A DNA stretch of 64,000 bases from Phil1 sp964487565 (GTDB lineage: Bacteria; Bacillota; Clostridia; Christensenellales; CAG-138). The notes below the pieces were generated by a model, which saw only the letters and a list, made by a program, of their open reading frames with translations, ran no database searches and was not told the DNA's origin. The stretch spans positions 62,001 through 126,000 of the forward strand of contig CAZARN010000001.1 in assembly GCA_964487565.1 (NCBI GenBank), given 5' to 3'. The position numbers and the translations under genes were made by a program. Positions within the stretch are counted from its first letter, which is position 1. Every line of letters starts with the position of its first letter. This document shows, piece after piece, positions 17,869 to 26,310 of the stretch.

Positions 17869-17948
17869 AGCAAAAAGCCCCTGAAACAGGGGCTTTTTGT
17901 TTGCAAAAAAAGAGGAAGGGATTCGAAGGGAACGTACCGAAGCGCAGC
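17864..17948 (+). repeat. Direct repeat copy 1 (tRNA 3' end + terminator)
   Basis: 85 bp beginning in the last bases of tRNA-Ser (CGCCA) and including the terminator and ~45 bp beyond. It is identical to 18040-18124. Confidence 0.95.
17872..17898 (+). terminator. Terminator of tRNA-Ser
   Basis: AAAAAGCCCCTG / CAGGGGCTTTTT, perfect 12-bp stem with AAA loop, 3 bp after the tRNA. A second identical copy lies at 18048-18074. Confidence 0.95.
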
Positions 17949-18039
17949 GGAGGTGAAAAAGCGTCCGGTGGACGTTTTTTCAGTTCCCCGGGCTGGCGAC
18001 GGCGCTGGCGCAGCGCCGTCGGGCGAATCCCAAACTCTT
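17949..18039. other. Spacer between direct repeats with two further hairpins
   Basis: Contains a terminator-like hairpin (17956-17980; CGTCC-GGT-GGACG with flanking A5 and T6) and a perfect 10-bp GC hairpin GACGGCGCTG / CAGCGCCGTC (17998-18020). At 18024-18044 the text GAATCCC...CTTCGCCA resembles the T-arm and acceptor end of the tRNA, so copy 2 carries a decayed tRNA 3' end. Confidence 0.8.
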
Positions 18040-18124
18040 CGCCAAGCAAAAAGCCCCTGAAACAGGGGCTTTTTGTTTGCAAAAAAAGAGGAAGGGATTC
18101 GAAGGGAACGTACCGAAGCGCAGC
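18040..18124 (+). repeat. Direct repeat copy 2
   Basis: Identical 85-bp copy of 17864-17948 at a distance of 176 bp, preceded by a degenerate tRNA-Ser 3' end. Confidence 0.95.
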
Positions 18125-18147
18125 ACTCGCGCACGATGCGCGGGAGG

Positions 18148-19317
18148 TCATACTTCGAAACGCCCTTTCATGACGGCGTTACCTTCGGATACGGCGAGCT
18201 TTCCGCGCGCGAAAAGATACCTGAGCGTGAAACCCTCGCCAAACGCCGCGATATCCGCGTCCGCGCCGAGAGCGATTTTTCCTTTTTTGCCGGAAAGGCC
18301 AAGCACGCGCGCGGGGTTTTCCGTGAAAAAGCGCAGCGCGGTCTCAAGCGCTATGCCTTCGTTCGTCACCATGCGCTCAAGCTCGTGCATGAGGGTTATG
18401 GGAGAGGTGTATGTGAGGCCGATGCAGGCGCCGGTTTTGTCAAACACGGGCTGGCTGCCGCAGGCGTCGCTGCTCATGGTTATGCGCGAGGAGTCCGCGC
18501 CCTGACTGAGCGCGCTTGCCACGGCGGCGGCGGTGCCTGATTTGCTTTCGACCGCGTCCGCAGTGAAATCTATCGTGCCGCCGAGCTTGTTGAAGCGCAC
18601 CGCATCCGCGACAAGGGCGGGTGTGCGGCAGCAATGCGTCGGCAAAAAGTTGGCGCAAGGCACATCGGAGTGCTCGATTGCATAAAAAAGCGGGTCGAGC
18701 CTTGTTTCGGACACGCCTGTGTGCAGCACCACGATGCCGGGCTTGCCGGAAAGCATTCCGCCGATGCGCGCTTCGCTGCCGAGGCGGATGAGCTCCTCGC
18801 CTGTCACGCCGGAACCGCGATGGTCGGAAATCGCAAGCTTAACGCCGATGATCTTGTCGATGAGCGCGATATCGCGCTCCACATCGCCTGTGAGGGTCGG
18901 CGAGGGATAACGGTAATTGCCGGTGAGCATGAACGTTGTGAGGCCTTCCTCTTCAAGCGCGCGGCACTTGAAAAGCAGGTTTTCGAGGCTCCTTGAAATG
19001 CCGTCCGTGCCGAGGAGGCCGATAAGCGTCGTTACGCCGCTCAGAAAAAGCTCGCTTGCCCGGATCTCCGGCACGCGGGAAGAAGGGCCCTGTTCCCCTC
19101 CGCCGCCCGTGACATGTATGTGCAGATCGACAAGCCCGGGGCATACGACGAGATTTTGCATATCCATCGTGTGCGTGCCTTCGCGTCCGTCAAAACGGGA
19201 AAGATCGTCTTCTATCATGCAAATGCGCCCGCCCACAACGAGGATATCCTTTTTCCCGAGGTGCTCCGGCGCGTAAACATCGCAGTTCTTCAAAAGCTCC
19301 ATCATGTTTTCCATCAT
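18148..19317 (-). CDS. iadA: Isoaspartyl dipeptidase (beta-aspartyl peptidase)
   Basis: Hydrolyses beta-Asp-X dipeptides; binuclear zinc amidohydrolase. 389 residues, the usual length. The metal ligands line up with E. coli IadA: His66 and His68 in DLHIHVTGGGG, carboxylated Lys160 in KLAISDHR, His199, His228 and the catalytic Asp284. The start ATG at 19317 overlaps the stop of the upstream rpiR-type gene (ATGA), so the two are co-translated. It is divergent from a peptide importer, cyanophycinase-like peptidase and M14 enzyme, which suggests that beta-aspartyl peptides are imported and split here. Confidence 0.95.
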   Translation of the reverse strand: MMENMMELLKNCDVYAPEHLGKKDILVVGGRICMIEDDLSRFDGREGTHTMDMQNLVVCPGLVDLHIHVTGGGGEQGPSSRVPEIRASELFLSGVTTLIGLLGTDGISRSLENLLFKCRALEEEGLTTFMLTGNYRYPSPTLTGDVERDIALIDKIIGVKLAISDHRGSGVTGEELIRLGSEARIGGMLSGKPGIVVLHTGVSETRLDPLFYAIEHSDVPCANFLPTHCCRTPALVADAVRFNKLGGTIDFTADAVESKSGTAAAVASALSQGADSSRITMSSDACGSQPVFDKTGACIGLTYTSPITLMHELERMVTNEGIALETALRFFTENPARVLGLSGKKGKIALGADADIAAFGEGFTLRYLFARGKLAVSEGNAVMKGRFEV

Positions 19318-20171
19318 ACTTCCTTCCCGGCCGAATAACCGCCGCGTAAAAAATCGTTAACGTCCTGCTCCTGTGCAAGTATATCGTCAAAACGACGGCC
19401 CATCGCCATCGCCATGCACGCGCTGAGTATATTGATAAATGAAACCGTTGCGGTCTGCGAATTATAAAAGTATCTGGCGGATGTATCACAGATGAAAACG
19501 CTGCTGCCCTCCGCTGCGGCAGGCGAATCCATGCTGTCTGTCACGGCGATTATGGGCACACTCTTGTGCCTGCAATAGTTGGCGACATTGCGTATCGGCG
19601 CATGATAGGGCGGAAATGAAAAGATCACAGCGCAATCCTTCGGCGAAAGACGCGCGAGGATGGAGTGCATCGTGTCCCCGTCCCCGACAGGTACGATGGT
19701 GGATTTTGCGCGCATGAAATCGAGCCTGCGCGCAAAATACTGCGCGATGAGCACTGTCGCGTCATGCGCGAAAATGAATATTTCATCCGCAGCAAGCAGT
19801 TTGCCGGCGCTTTCAAAAAGCTGCTTTTCGTCAAGCGCGTCCATCATCCGCGTAAGGTTGCCCATGTCCGCGGCGCATACGTCGTTCAGCCTTGAGGAAA
19901 CCGCTGCGCCCTGCGCGACGGCGGATTGCGAAGCGCTGAATGCGGATTGGGTATACTGCGTGAGTTCCCGGCGAAGCTGCGCATATCCGTCAAAGCCGAG
20001 GGCCGCGCATGTGCGAAGGACAGAGACCTCGCTTGCGCCGGTGCGGCGCGCCAGCTCCCTGAGCGGACATGCCGTAACCTCCACCGGGTTTGCAAGAATG
20101 TACTCGGCGATGCCGCGCTGTTTGTTTGTGAGCTGTGTAAGCAGCTTGCGGATCTGTTCAATATCCGGCAT
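19314..20171 (-). CDS. RpiR-family regulator (HTH + SIS)
   Basis: 285 residues: HTH_6 domain at 1-75 (GASEVSVLRTCAALGFDGYAQ recognition region) and a SIS sugar-isomerase-type ligand domain at about 105-250. The ATG at 20171 has GGAGG 4 nt upstream; the much longer open frame upstream is intergenic. It is transcribed away from the importer operon with iadA, and both promoters carry an inverted CTTAATTTT motif, so it probably controls the locus and itself. SIS domains usually bind phosphosugars, which is at odds with peptide substrates: the signal is unknown. Confidence 0.9.
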   Translation of the reverse strand: MPDIEQIRKLLTQLTNKQRGIAEYILANPVEVTACPLRELARRTGASEVSVLRTCAALGFDGYAQLRRELTQYTQSAFSASQSAVAQGAAVSSRLNDVCAADMGNLTRMMDALDEKQLFESAGKLLAADEIFIFAHDATVLIAQYFARRLDFMRAKSTIVPVGDGDTMHSILARLSPKDCAVIFSFPPYHAPIRNVANYCRHKSVPIIAVTDSMDSPAAAEGSSVFICDTSARYFYNSQTATVSFINILSACMAMAMGRRFDDILAQEQDVNDFLRGGYSAGKEV

Positions 20172-20195
20172 ATTTCCTCCGAAATAAAGCGTATG

Positions 20196-20279
20196 CTTAA
20201 TTTTAGCGCGTATATACAGAATAATCAAGTGTAATTTTATCAGTATATGCTTTACAAAATTAAGGCGCTGTGTTAGGAT
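20196..20279. promoter_or_regulatory. Divergent rpiR / importer promoters with paired operators
   Basis: Minus strand: TTGATT (20223-20228), 17 bp, TAAAAT (20200-20205). Plus strand: TTTACA (20251-20256), 17 bp, TAGGAT (20274-20279). The 9-mer CTTAATTTT (20196-20204) overlaps the minus -10, and its exact inverse AAAATTAAG (20256-20264) lies in the plus spacer. Symmetric placement suggests one regulator controls both directions. Confidence 0.65.
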
Positions 20280-20350
20280 TAGCATGCAGAGACAAATCAA
20301 ATCAGCCGCTCTGTATCCGTAAATATAACTTTTAGAGGGAGAAAGCAAAA

Positions 20351-22318
20351 ATGAAGAAGCTTGCGATCATCGTATTGGCTCTTGTGCTGGCGCTTGGCAC
20401 GCTTCAGGGCTGTGCAACAACAGCGCCCGCGGGCACAACGGCGCCGGAAGGCGCCGCGACCGCCGAACCGACGGCAATACCCGAGGTTCCCACATATGAA
20501 GGCGATTATGCGAAAGAATACAAATCCACCTTCTCAACCACCATAACTTCCATGAATCCCTATAAGACAGAAGCGCGTTCCGATTATAAATTCATCGCGA
20601 ACATCGTGGACGGGCTCATCGAATCGGATGTGTACGGCCGCCCCGTGCCGTGCCTTGCGGAAAGCTATGAGTATAACGAAGATTTTAGCGTGTGGACATT
20701 CAAGCTTCGCGAGGGCGTGTATTGGGTGGATTCCACAGGCGCGGCTACCGAGTATGAAGTCACGGCAGACGATTTTGTGGCAGGTCTGCGCTATGTTTCG
20801 GATCCCGCCAACGACGCGTCGAGCTTCAGCACGATAAGGAACGTCATCGCCGGCCTTTCCGATTATTATTACAACCTTGTCGACATCGACGAGGGTACCG
20901 ATATCGGCATGACCCGCGACGAAGCGCTTGCCAAGTTTGACGAAATGGTCGGCATAAAGGCCATTGACAAATATACCGTTGAGTATACGCTTTCCGGGCC
21001 GTATTCCTATTTCCTCTCCTTCGCGCAGCTCGACCTCCTTCTGCCCCTCGAACAGGCGTTCTACGATGAGGTGGGCGAGGATTTCGCGACCGATAAGGAC
21101 AAGATGCTCTATTGCGGCGGCTACTACGTCTCCACATGGGACCGCGACAAAGAAATCGTGATGAGCAAGAACGAGCAGTATTGGGATGTGGACAACATCA
21201 CGATAGACACGCTTGATTATGAATATGTGGCGGACAGCATTTCGAGCCTTGAGCTTTTCAAGCGCGGCGAAGTGACGGAAGTCGGCCTCACATCTGAGGA
21301 AGTCGCGTCCGTGCGCGGCACGGAATGGGAAAACGACGTTTACCTTTCGGAAAAATCCGTCGTGACCTATTGGTACAGCTTCAATTTCGACACCAAGAAT
21401 CCCGAGATGGCGGTTGCGGTCAACAACGAAAACTTCCGCAAGGCGATATTCACGGCCATCGACGCCGTCACCCTTTCGGCCATATGGGAACCGAACGATC
21501 CCGAGTATTTCACCCGTTACACCCTCCTGCCCGAAGATACGATGTTCGATCAGGACGGCGTTGATTACACCAATTATCCTGCGCTTGCGCCCTACAAGAA
21601 CGTGAACCCGTTCAACGCGGAGGCCGCGAGGAGCTATATGGAAGCCGCCATCGCCGAGATTTGTGATGCGGACGGCAACATAATCGGCTGTGAAGCGGGC
21701 AACGTCGACATGCTGCCCATCACGCAGTGGGATGCGGACGGCAAGCTGCCCATCGACATACTTTATACCTCAAGCGATTCCGAGACCGATATGAAGAAGG
21801 CTTCCCTCGTGAAGGAAATGCTTGAAACCTACCTCGGCACGGATTACATCAACGTTGTCCTTGGTTATTCCTCCAACAGCTTCAGCGCTGAGGTGTATGA
21901 CCTCGGCAACTGGGATCTCGTCGACGATTCCTACGGCTTCCGTTACGCGGATCCTTCCGCGAACCTCGATCGCTGCGTATCCGATTACGACATCACCGAG
22001 AGCTATTACAACATACCTGAGTTCGACGCGATGATAGAGACCGCAAGCTCCACCTATGACATCAACGAGCGTTACAGGCTCTATTCCGAGGCGGAAGCGT
22101 GGATCCTTGAACATGCTTATATCAAGCCGTACATGACCGGCGGCGGTTCCTACAACATGACCTGCGTCGTGCCTTACACAACGCCCGGCGGCTCCTTCGG
22201 CATGAACAGCTTCAAGATGAAGGGCGCCGTGATACAGGCCGAGCCTGTCACAAACGAGCAGTATGAGGCCCTCACCGCCAAATACAAGGCGGAGATCGAA
22301 GCGCTTTCCGCTAAATAA
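20351..22318 (+). CDS. Peptide ABC importer, substrate-binding lipoprotein (SBP family 5)
   Basis: 655 residues. Lipoprotein signal with lipobox LQGC (Cys21), a short Thr/Ala/Pro linker, then a family 5 extracellular solute-binding fold as in OppA/DppA (conserved early block FKLREGVYWVDS and the domain-II region around residues 350-560). ATG at 20351 follows AGAGGGAG. It begins a five-gene operon of binding protein, two permeases, fused ATPase, then two peptidase-type genes. Linked enzymes suggest beta-aspartyl or similar isopeptides as ligand; this is inference. Confidence 0.93.
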   Translation: MKKLAIIVLALVLALGTLQGCATTAPAGTTAPEGAATAEPTAIPEVPTYEGDYAKEYKSTFSTTITSMNPYKTEARSDYKFIANIVDGLIESDVYGRPVPCLAESYEYNEDFSVWTFKLREGVYWVDSTGAATEYEVTADDFVAGLRYVSDPANDASSFSTIRNVIAGLSDYYYNLVDIDEGTDIGMTRDEALAKFDEMVGIKAIDKYTVEYTLSGPYSYFLSFAQLDLLLPLEQAFYDEVGEDFATDKDKMLYCGGYYVSTWDRDKEIVMSKNEQYWDVDNITIDTLDYEYVADSISSLELFKRGEVTEVGLTSEEVASVRGTEWENDVYLSEKSVVTYWYSFNFDTKNPEMAVAVNNENFRKAIFTAIDAVTLSAIWEPNDPEYFTRYTLLPEDTMFDQDGVDYTNYPALAPYKNVNPFNAEAARSYMEAAIAEICDADGNIIGCEAGNVDMLPITQWDADGKLPIDILYTSSDSETDMKKASLVKEMLETYLGTDYINVVLGYSSNSFSAEVYDLGNWDLVDDSYGFRYADPSANLDRCVSDYDITESYYNIPEFDAMIETASSTYDINERYRLYSEAEAWILEHAYIKPYMTGGGSYNMTCVVPYTTPGGSFGMNSFKMKGAVIQAEPVTNEQYEALTAKYKAEIEALSAK

Positions 22319-22339
22319 GCGATCCTGCGCATGAAACCG

Positions 22340-22373
22340 GGCCGGGAAAGAGATAATATTCTCTTTCCCGGCC
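22340..22373 (+). other. Intercistronic hairpin without T tract
   Basis: Perfect 13-bp stem (22340-22352 with 22361-22373), 8-base loop, no U run. Such hairpins between a binding-protein gene and permease genes usually protect the upstream mRNA from 3' exonucleases and give an excess of binding protein. Confidence 0.7.
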
Positions 22374-22421
22374 GTTGAACAGAACCGTCACGCGCCTGTG
22401 ACGCCACAGAGGAAATGAACA

Positions 22422-23363
22422 ATGACGAGATATCTTTTATCGAAGCTCCTGCAATCCTTCGTGACCATAGCGCTTGTGCTGCTGGTGGTTTTCGCGTTGC
22501 TGCGATTCATGCCTACCTCAGGCTATTTCACCAAGGAGCAATGGAAGGAATATAACGAAGCGCAAAAGACGGCGTATCTCAACAATTTGGGCGTGAACGA
22601 GCCCATGCTCACCCAGCTCGTGAAGTTTCTGGGCAACCTTTTCCGCGGTGATCTCGGGCGCAGCATGACGCTTTATCCGAATTCCCAGATAAAGGACATT
22701 CTCGGCGATAAGATCGGCTATTCTATCATGTTCAACTCGATGAGCTGGCTCATATCCGCGCTGATCGGCCTGCCGCTGGGCATTGCAATGGCGCGGAGGA
22801 AGGGCGGCTTCATGGATGGCGTCGGCACGGCATATGTCGTGATCGTGCGCGCGATCCCTTCGATAATCATCCACTTTTTCATTCAGGTTTATCTTTCAAA
22901 GCTTCTCGGGCTGCCGCTGCTTTTCAAGATGGAGGAACCAAATTCCTGGATACTGCCGCTTGTATCGCTGTCCCTGGGCAGCATCGCCGGCTACGCGATA
23001 TGGCTCAGACGGTACATCGTTGACGAGGAGAACAAGGATTATATCAAATTCGCCCGCGTCAAGGGCCTGCCGCAGAACTTTATCATGTGGCGGCATGTCT
23101 TCCGCAATGCGATCGTTCCCATCGCGATAAACGTTCCGTCCGACTTCCTGCTGCTGCTTTCAGGCTCCCTCGTGATCGAGAGCATGTATTCAATTCCCGG
23201 AACGGGCGGACTGCTGATCAAATCCATCCAGGCGATGGACAACAACCTCGTCCAGATACTGGTGCTCCTTTACGGGGCGCTGAGCATACTCGGCGTGTTT
23301 CTTGGCGATATACTCGTCTCGTTCGTGGATCCGCGCATAAAGCTGCAGGATTCCAACGATTAA
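22422..23363 (+). CDS. Peptide ABC importer permease (DppB/OppB type)
   Basis: 313 residues with six membrane spans and the BPD_transp_1 cytoplasmic coupling loop near residue 210 (KFARVKGLPQNFIMWRHV). The large periplasm-side loop at about 30-100 is typical of OppB/DppB. It forms a heterodimer with the next permease. Confidence 0.93.
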   Translation: MTRYLLSKLLQSFVTIALVLLVVFALLRFMPTSGYFTKEQWKEYNEAQKTAYLNNLGVNEPMLTQLVKFLGNLFRGDLGRSMTLYPNSQIKDILGDKIGYSIMFNSMSWLISALIGLPLGIAMARRKGGFMDGVGTAYVVIVRAIPSIIIHFFIQVYLSKLLGLPLLFKMEEPNSWILPLVSLSLGSIAGYAIWLRRYIVDEENKDYIKFARVKGLPQNFIMWRHVFRNAIVPIAINVPSDFLLLLSGSLVIESMYSIPGTGGLLIKSIQAMDNNLVQILVLLYGALSILGVFLGDILVSFVDPRIKLQDSND

Positions 23364-23372
23364 GGGGGCAAT

Positions 23373-24314
23373 ATGGAAACCATAGATAAAACAAATGTGA
23401 AGATACCGGACGAAATGTTCACGCGCGCAAAATTCATGCCGGAAAAGCTTGAAGAGACCGGCTTTTCAAACTATTCATACTGGCAAAGCACGCTGCGCAC
23501 GTTCTTCAAAAGCACGCTGGTCAAGGTGATCGTGGTGCTTGTGAGCATACTCGTCCTTTATACGATAATCTATCCTATGCTGACCGATCGCGATCCTTAC
23601 AAGGTCTCTCTTTCGGTGAGCGAATGGAACCTTGAACCGAGCGCGGCGCATCCCTTCGGCACGGACGGCTCGGGCAGGGACATATGGGCGCGGGTGTGGT
23701 TTGGCACGCGCACGTCGCTTCTGCTTTCGCTTCTGGTCGCGTTCTTTGAGGTCGGGATCGGCGTCGTGGTCGGCGCGCTGTGGGGCTTTTACAGGAAGCT
23801 CGACACGCTGATGTTCGCGATATACAACACGCTCACCAACGTGCCGTCAACGATCTACCTTGTGCTTATCGCATATATAATGAAGCCGTCGGTGCTGACG
23901 ATCATTATAGCGCTCGTTGCGACGGGCTGGATAAGCGAGGCGCGCTGGTTCCGCAGCAGGATACTCGCCCTTCGCGAGGCGGATTTCAACGTGGCCTCCA
24001 TATGCCTCAAAACGCCGACGCGGCGCATAATCAGCCGCAACGTGATACCGCATATAATGAGCCTCATCATAATGGACGCGGCGCTGACGATACCCTATTC
24101 GATAGGCTCCGAGGTATTCCTGAGCTATATCGGCGTGGGTCTGCCGCAGGATCTCGTGACGCTCGGCAACCTCGTCAATCAGGGCAGAAGCTCGTTCCTC
24201 ATATACCCTTATCAGATGATATGCCCGACGCTGATACTGTGCTTTATCACCGTGTCGTTCTACATAATCGGCAATAAGTTCGCGGACGCCTCAGATCCGA
24301 AGAACCATATGTGA
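23373..24314 (+). CDS. Peptide ABC importer permease (DppC/OppC type)
   Basis: 313 residues; N-terminal OppC-type extension of ~45 residues, six membrane spans, and EAA-type coupling loop (LREADFNVASICLKTPTRRI). ATG at 23373 follows AAGGGGG, 9 bp after the preceding stop. Partner of the upstream permease. Confidence 0.93.
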   Translation: METIDKTNVKIPDEMFTRAKFMPEKLEETGFSNYSYWQSTLRTFFKSTLVKVIVVLVSILVLYTIIYPMLTDRDPYKVSLSVSEWNLEPSAAHPFGTDGSGRDIWARVWFGTRTSLLLSLLVAFFEVGIGVVVGALWGFYRKLDTLMFAIYNTLTNVPSTIYLVLIAYIMKPSVLTIIIALVATGWISEARWFRSRILALREADFNVASICLKTPTRRIISRNVIPHIMSLIIMDAALTIPYSIGSEVFLSYIGVGLPQDLVTLGNLVNQGRSSFLIYPYQMICPTLILCFITVSFYIIGNKFADASDPKNHM

Positions 24315-24324
24315 GGTGCAGAAA

Positions 24325-26310
24325 ATGAGCGAAGCAAAAACGAAGATTTTCGAAGCGAAGGACATCGTTGTAAAATTTAACCTTCGCGGCAAGATATTGA
24401 CCGCCATCCGCGGCGCCTCCATCGATCTGTATGACGGTGAAACGCTTGCCATCGTGGGCGAATCAGGCTCCGGCAAAAGCGTTTTCACAAAGTCCTTCAT
24501 CGGCATGCTCGACAAGAACGGCTGGGTCGAGCACGGCACCATGATGATGGACGGCATCGACTTCGCGCAGTATAAGACCGAGAAGGAATGGCTCAGCGTG
24601 CGCGGCAAAAAGATCGCCATGGTCTTTCAGGACCCCATGACGAGCCTCAACCCCGTCAAAACCGTGGGCGAACAGATACGCGAGGTCATCACATGGCACT
24701 TCAAAACCGATAAGGAGAAAGCGAAGCAGGAAGCGATAGAGCTTCTGCGCCAGGTGGGCATAACCGATCCGGAGCTGCGGTACAGTCAGTATCCGCACGA
24801 ATTTTCCGGCGGTATGCGCCAGCGCGTCGTCATCGCGACTGCCATTGCCTGCCGTCCGCGCATACTCATCTGCGACGAACCGACGACGGCTCTCGACGTG
24901 ACGGTGCAGGCGCAGATACTCGCGCTCATCAAAAACCTCCAGAAGGAGCTGGGCATGAGCGTGATATACATCACGCATGACCTCGGCGTCGTCGCAAACG
25001 TGGCGGACAGGGTGGCCGTGATGTATGCGGGCCAGATAATCGAGCATGGACTTGTGGGCGAAATATTCAAAGCGCCGGAGCATCCTTACACAAAGGCGCT
25101 GCTGCTTTCTCTGCCGCAGCTTGGCGTGAAGGGACATGACCTGCGCAGCATACAGGGTACGCCGCCCAACCTTTATAAGGAGATAAAGGGCGATGCGTTC
25201 GCCCCGCGTAATCCGGACGCGATGAAGGTGGATCACGAATACGAGCCTCCGTTCTTCCGCGTGAGCGATACGCATTATGCAAAAACATGGCTGCTCGCGC
25301 CTGAAGCGGCCGAATACAGGGCGCAGCTGAATGAAACGCACGAAAGGGAAACGCACAGGATCCCCGCAAAGGCCGTTGAGCGCACGGGCGAACCGCTTGT
25401 GAGCGTGCGCGATCTTTCCGTGGATTTCAAGCTCGGCAGGAAAAGCTTCAGCGCCGTGAAAAACGCCACCTTCGATATTTATCGCGGGGAAACGTTTTCC
25501 CTTGTGGGCGAGTCCGGTTCAGGCAAAACCACAACCGGCAAGGCGATCATGAAGATATGCCATACCTCCGGCGGAGACATACTCTATAACGGAGAGAGCA
25601 TAAACCATAAAATGCGCGGCGAGGAGCTGACCCGTTTCCGCCGCAGCGTGCAGATGATTTTTCAGGATCCGATGGCGAGCCTCAACGAGCGCGCCAAGGT
25701 GGATTATATAATTTCCGAGGGACTTTACAACTTCCATCTGTATAAAAACGAAAAGCAGCGGGAAGAAAAGGTCGCCCGCGCGATGGAGGAAGTCGGCCTT
25801 ATGCCGGAATATGTCACGCGCTTCCCGCATGAGTTTTCGGGCGGGCAAAGGCAGCGCATAGGCATTGCCCGCGCGCTGATCGTCGATCCGGAATTCGTCG
25901 TGGCGGACGAGCCTATCTCCGCGCTTGACGTTTCCATCAGGGCGCAGGTGATAAATCTGATGAACAAGCTCAAACGCGAGAAAGGCCTGACCTATCTTTT
26001 CATCGCGCACGATCTTTCGGTCGTCCGCTTCATATCAGACAGGATCGCCGTTATGTACAAGGGCAGGATCGTGGAGCTTGCCGAGGCGGAGGAGCTTTTC
26101 GCGCATCCGCTGCACCCGTATACGAACGCGCTGCTTGCGGCGGCGCCGGTGCCGGATCCCGACATCGAACGCGACAAGGCGCTCGTGGTATACGATCCGT
26201 CGGTGCATGATTATACAAAGGATGAGCCGTTCTGGTCCGAGGTCGTGCCGGGTCACTTCATCTGGGCGAACACGGCGGAGCTTGAAGATTACAGGGAAAG
26301 GATAAACTGA
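24325..26310 (+). CDS. Fused double ATPase of the peptide importer (DppD-DppF fusion)
   Basis: 661 residues with two complete ABC ATPase domains in one chain. Domain 1: Walker A GESGSGKS at 45-52, signature FSGGMRQR, Walker B ILICDEP. Domain 2: Walker A GESGSGKTT at about 394-402, signature FSGGQRQR, Walker B FVVADEP. An oligopeptide transporter C-terminal extension with a HPLHPYTNALL block follows each. In most bacteria these are two genes; a fusion fixes the stoichiometry. The ATG at 24325 with GAGGTG 6 nt upstream is preferred to the GTG at 24316. Confidence 0.95.
   Translation: MSEAKTKIFEAKDIVVKFNLRGKILTAIRGASIDLYDGETLAIVGESGSGKSVFTKSFIGMLDKNGWVEHGTMMMDGIDFAQYKTEKEWLSVRGKKIAMVFQDPMTSLNPVKTVGEQIREVITWHFKTDKEKAKQEAIELLRQVGITDPELRYSQYPHEFSGGMRQRVVIATAIACRPRILICDEPTTALDVTVQAQILALIKNLQKELGMSVIYITHDLGVVANVADRVAVMYAGQIIEHGLVGEIFKAPEHPYTKALLLSLPQLGVKGHDLRSIQGTPPNLYKEIKGDAFAPRNPDAMKVDHEYEPPFFRVSDTHYAKTWLLAPEAAEYRAQLNETHERETHRIPAKAVERTGEPLVSVRDLSVDFKLGRKSFSAVKNATFDIYRGETFSLVGESGSGKTTTGKAIMKICHTSGGDILYNGESINHKMRGEELTRFRRSVQMIFQDPMASLNERAKVDYIISEGLYNFHLYKNEKQREEKVARAMEEVGLMPEYVTRFPHEFSGGQRQRIGIARALIVDPEFVVADEPISALDVSIRAQVINLMNKLKREKGLTYLFIAHDLSVVRFISDRIAVMYKGRIVELAEAEELFAHPLHPYTNALLAAAPVPDPDIERDKALVVYDPSVHDYTKDEPFWSEVVPGHFIWANTAELEDYRERIN

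Noticed and set aside
17658..18134. Minus-strand open frames across tRNA-Ser and the repeats (with a GIRTLD-type peptide)
   Set aside because: They are antisense to the tRNA, the terminators and the duplicated block; such predicted proteins are a common annotation artefact near tRNA genes.
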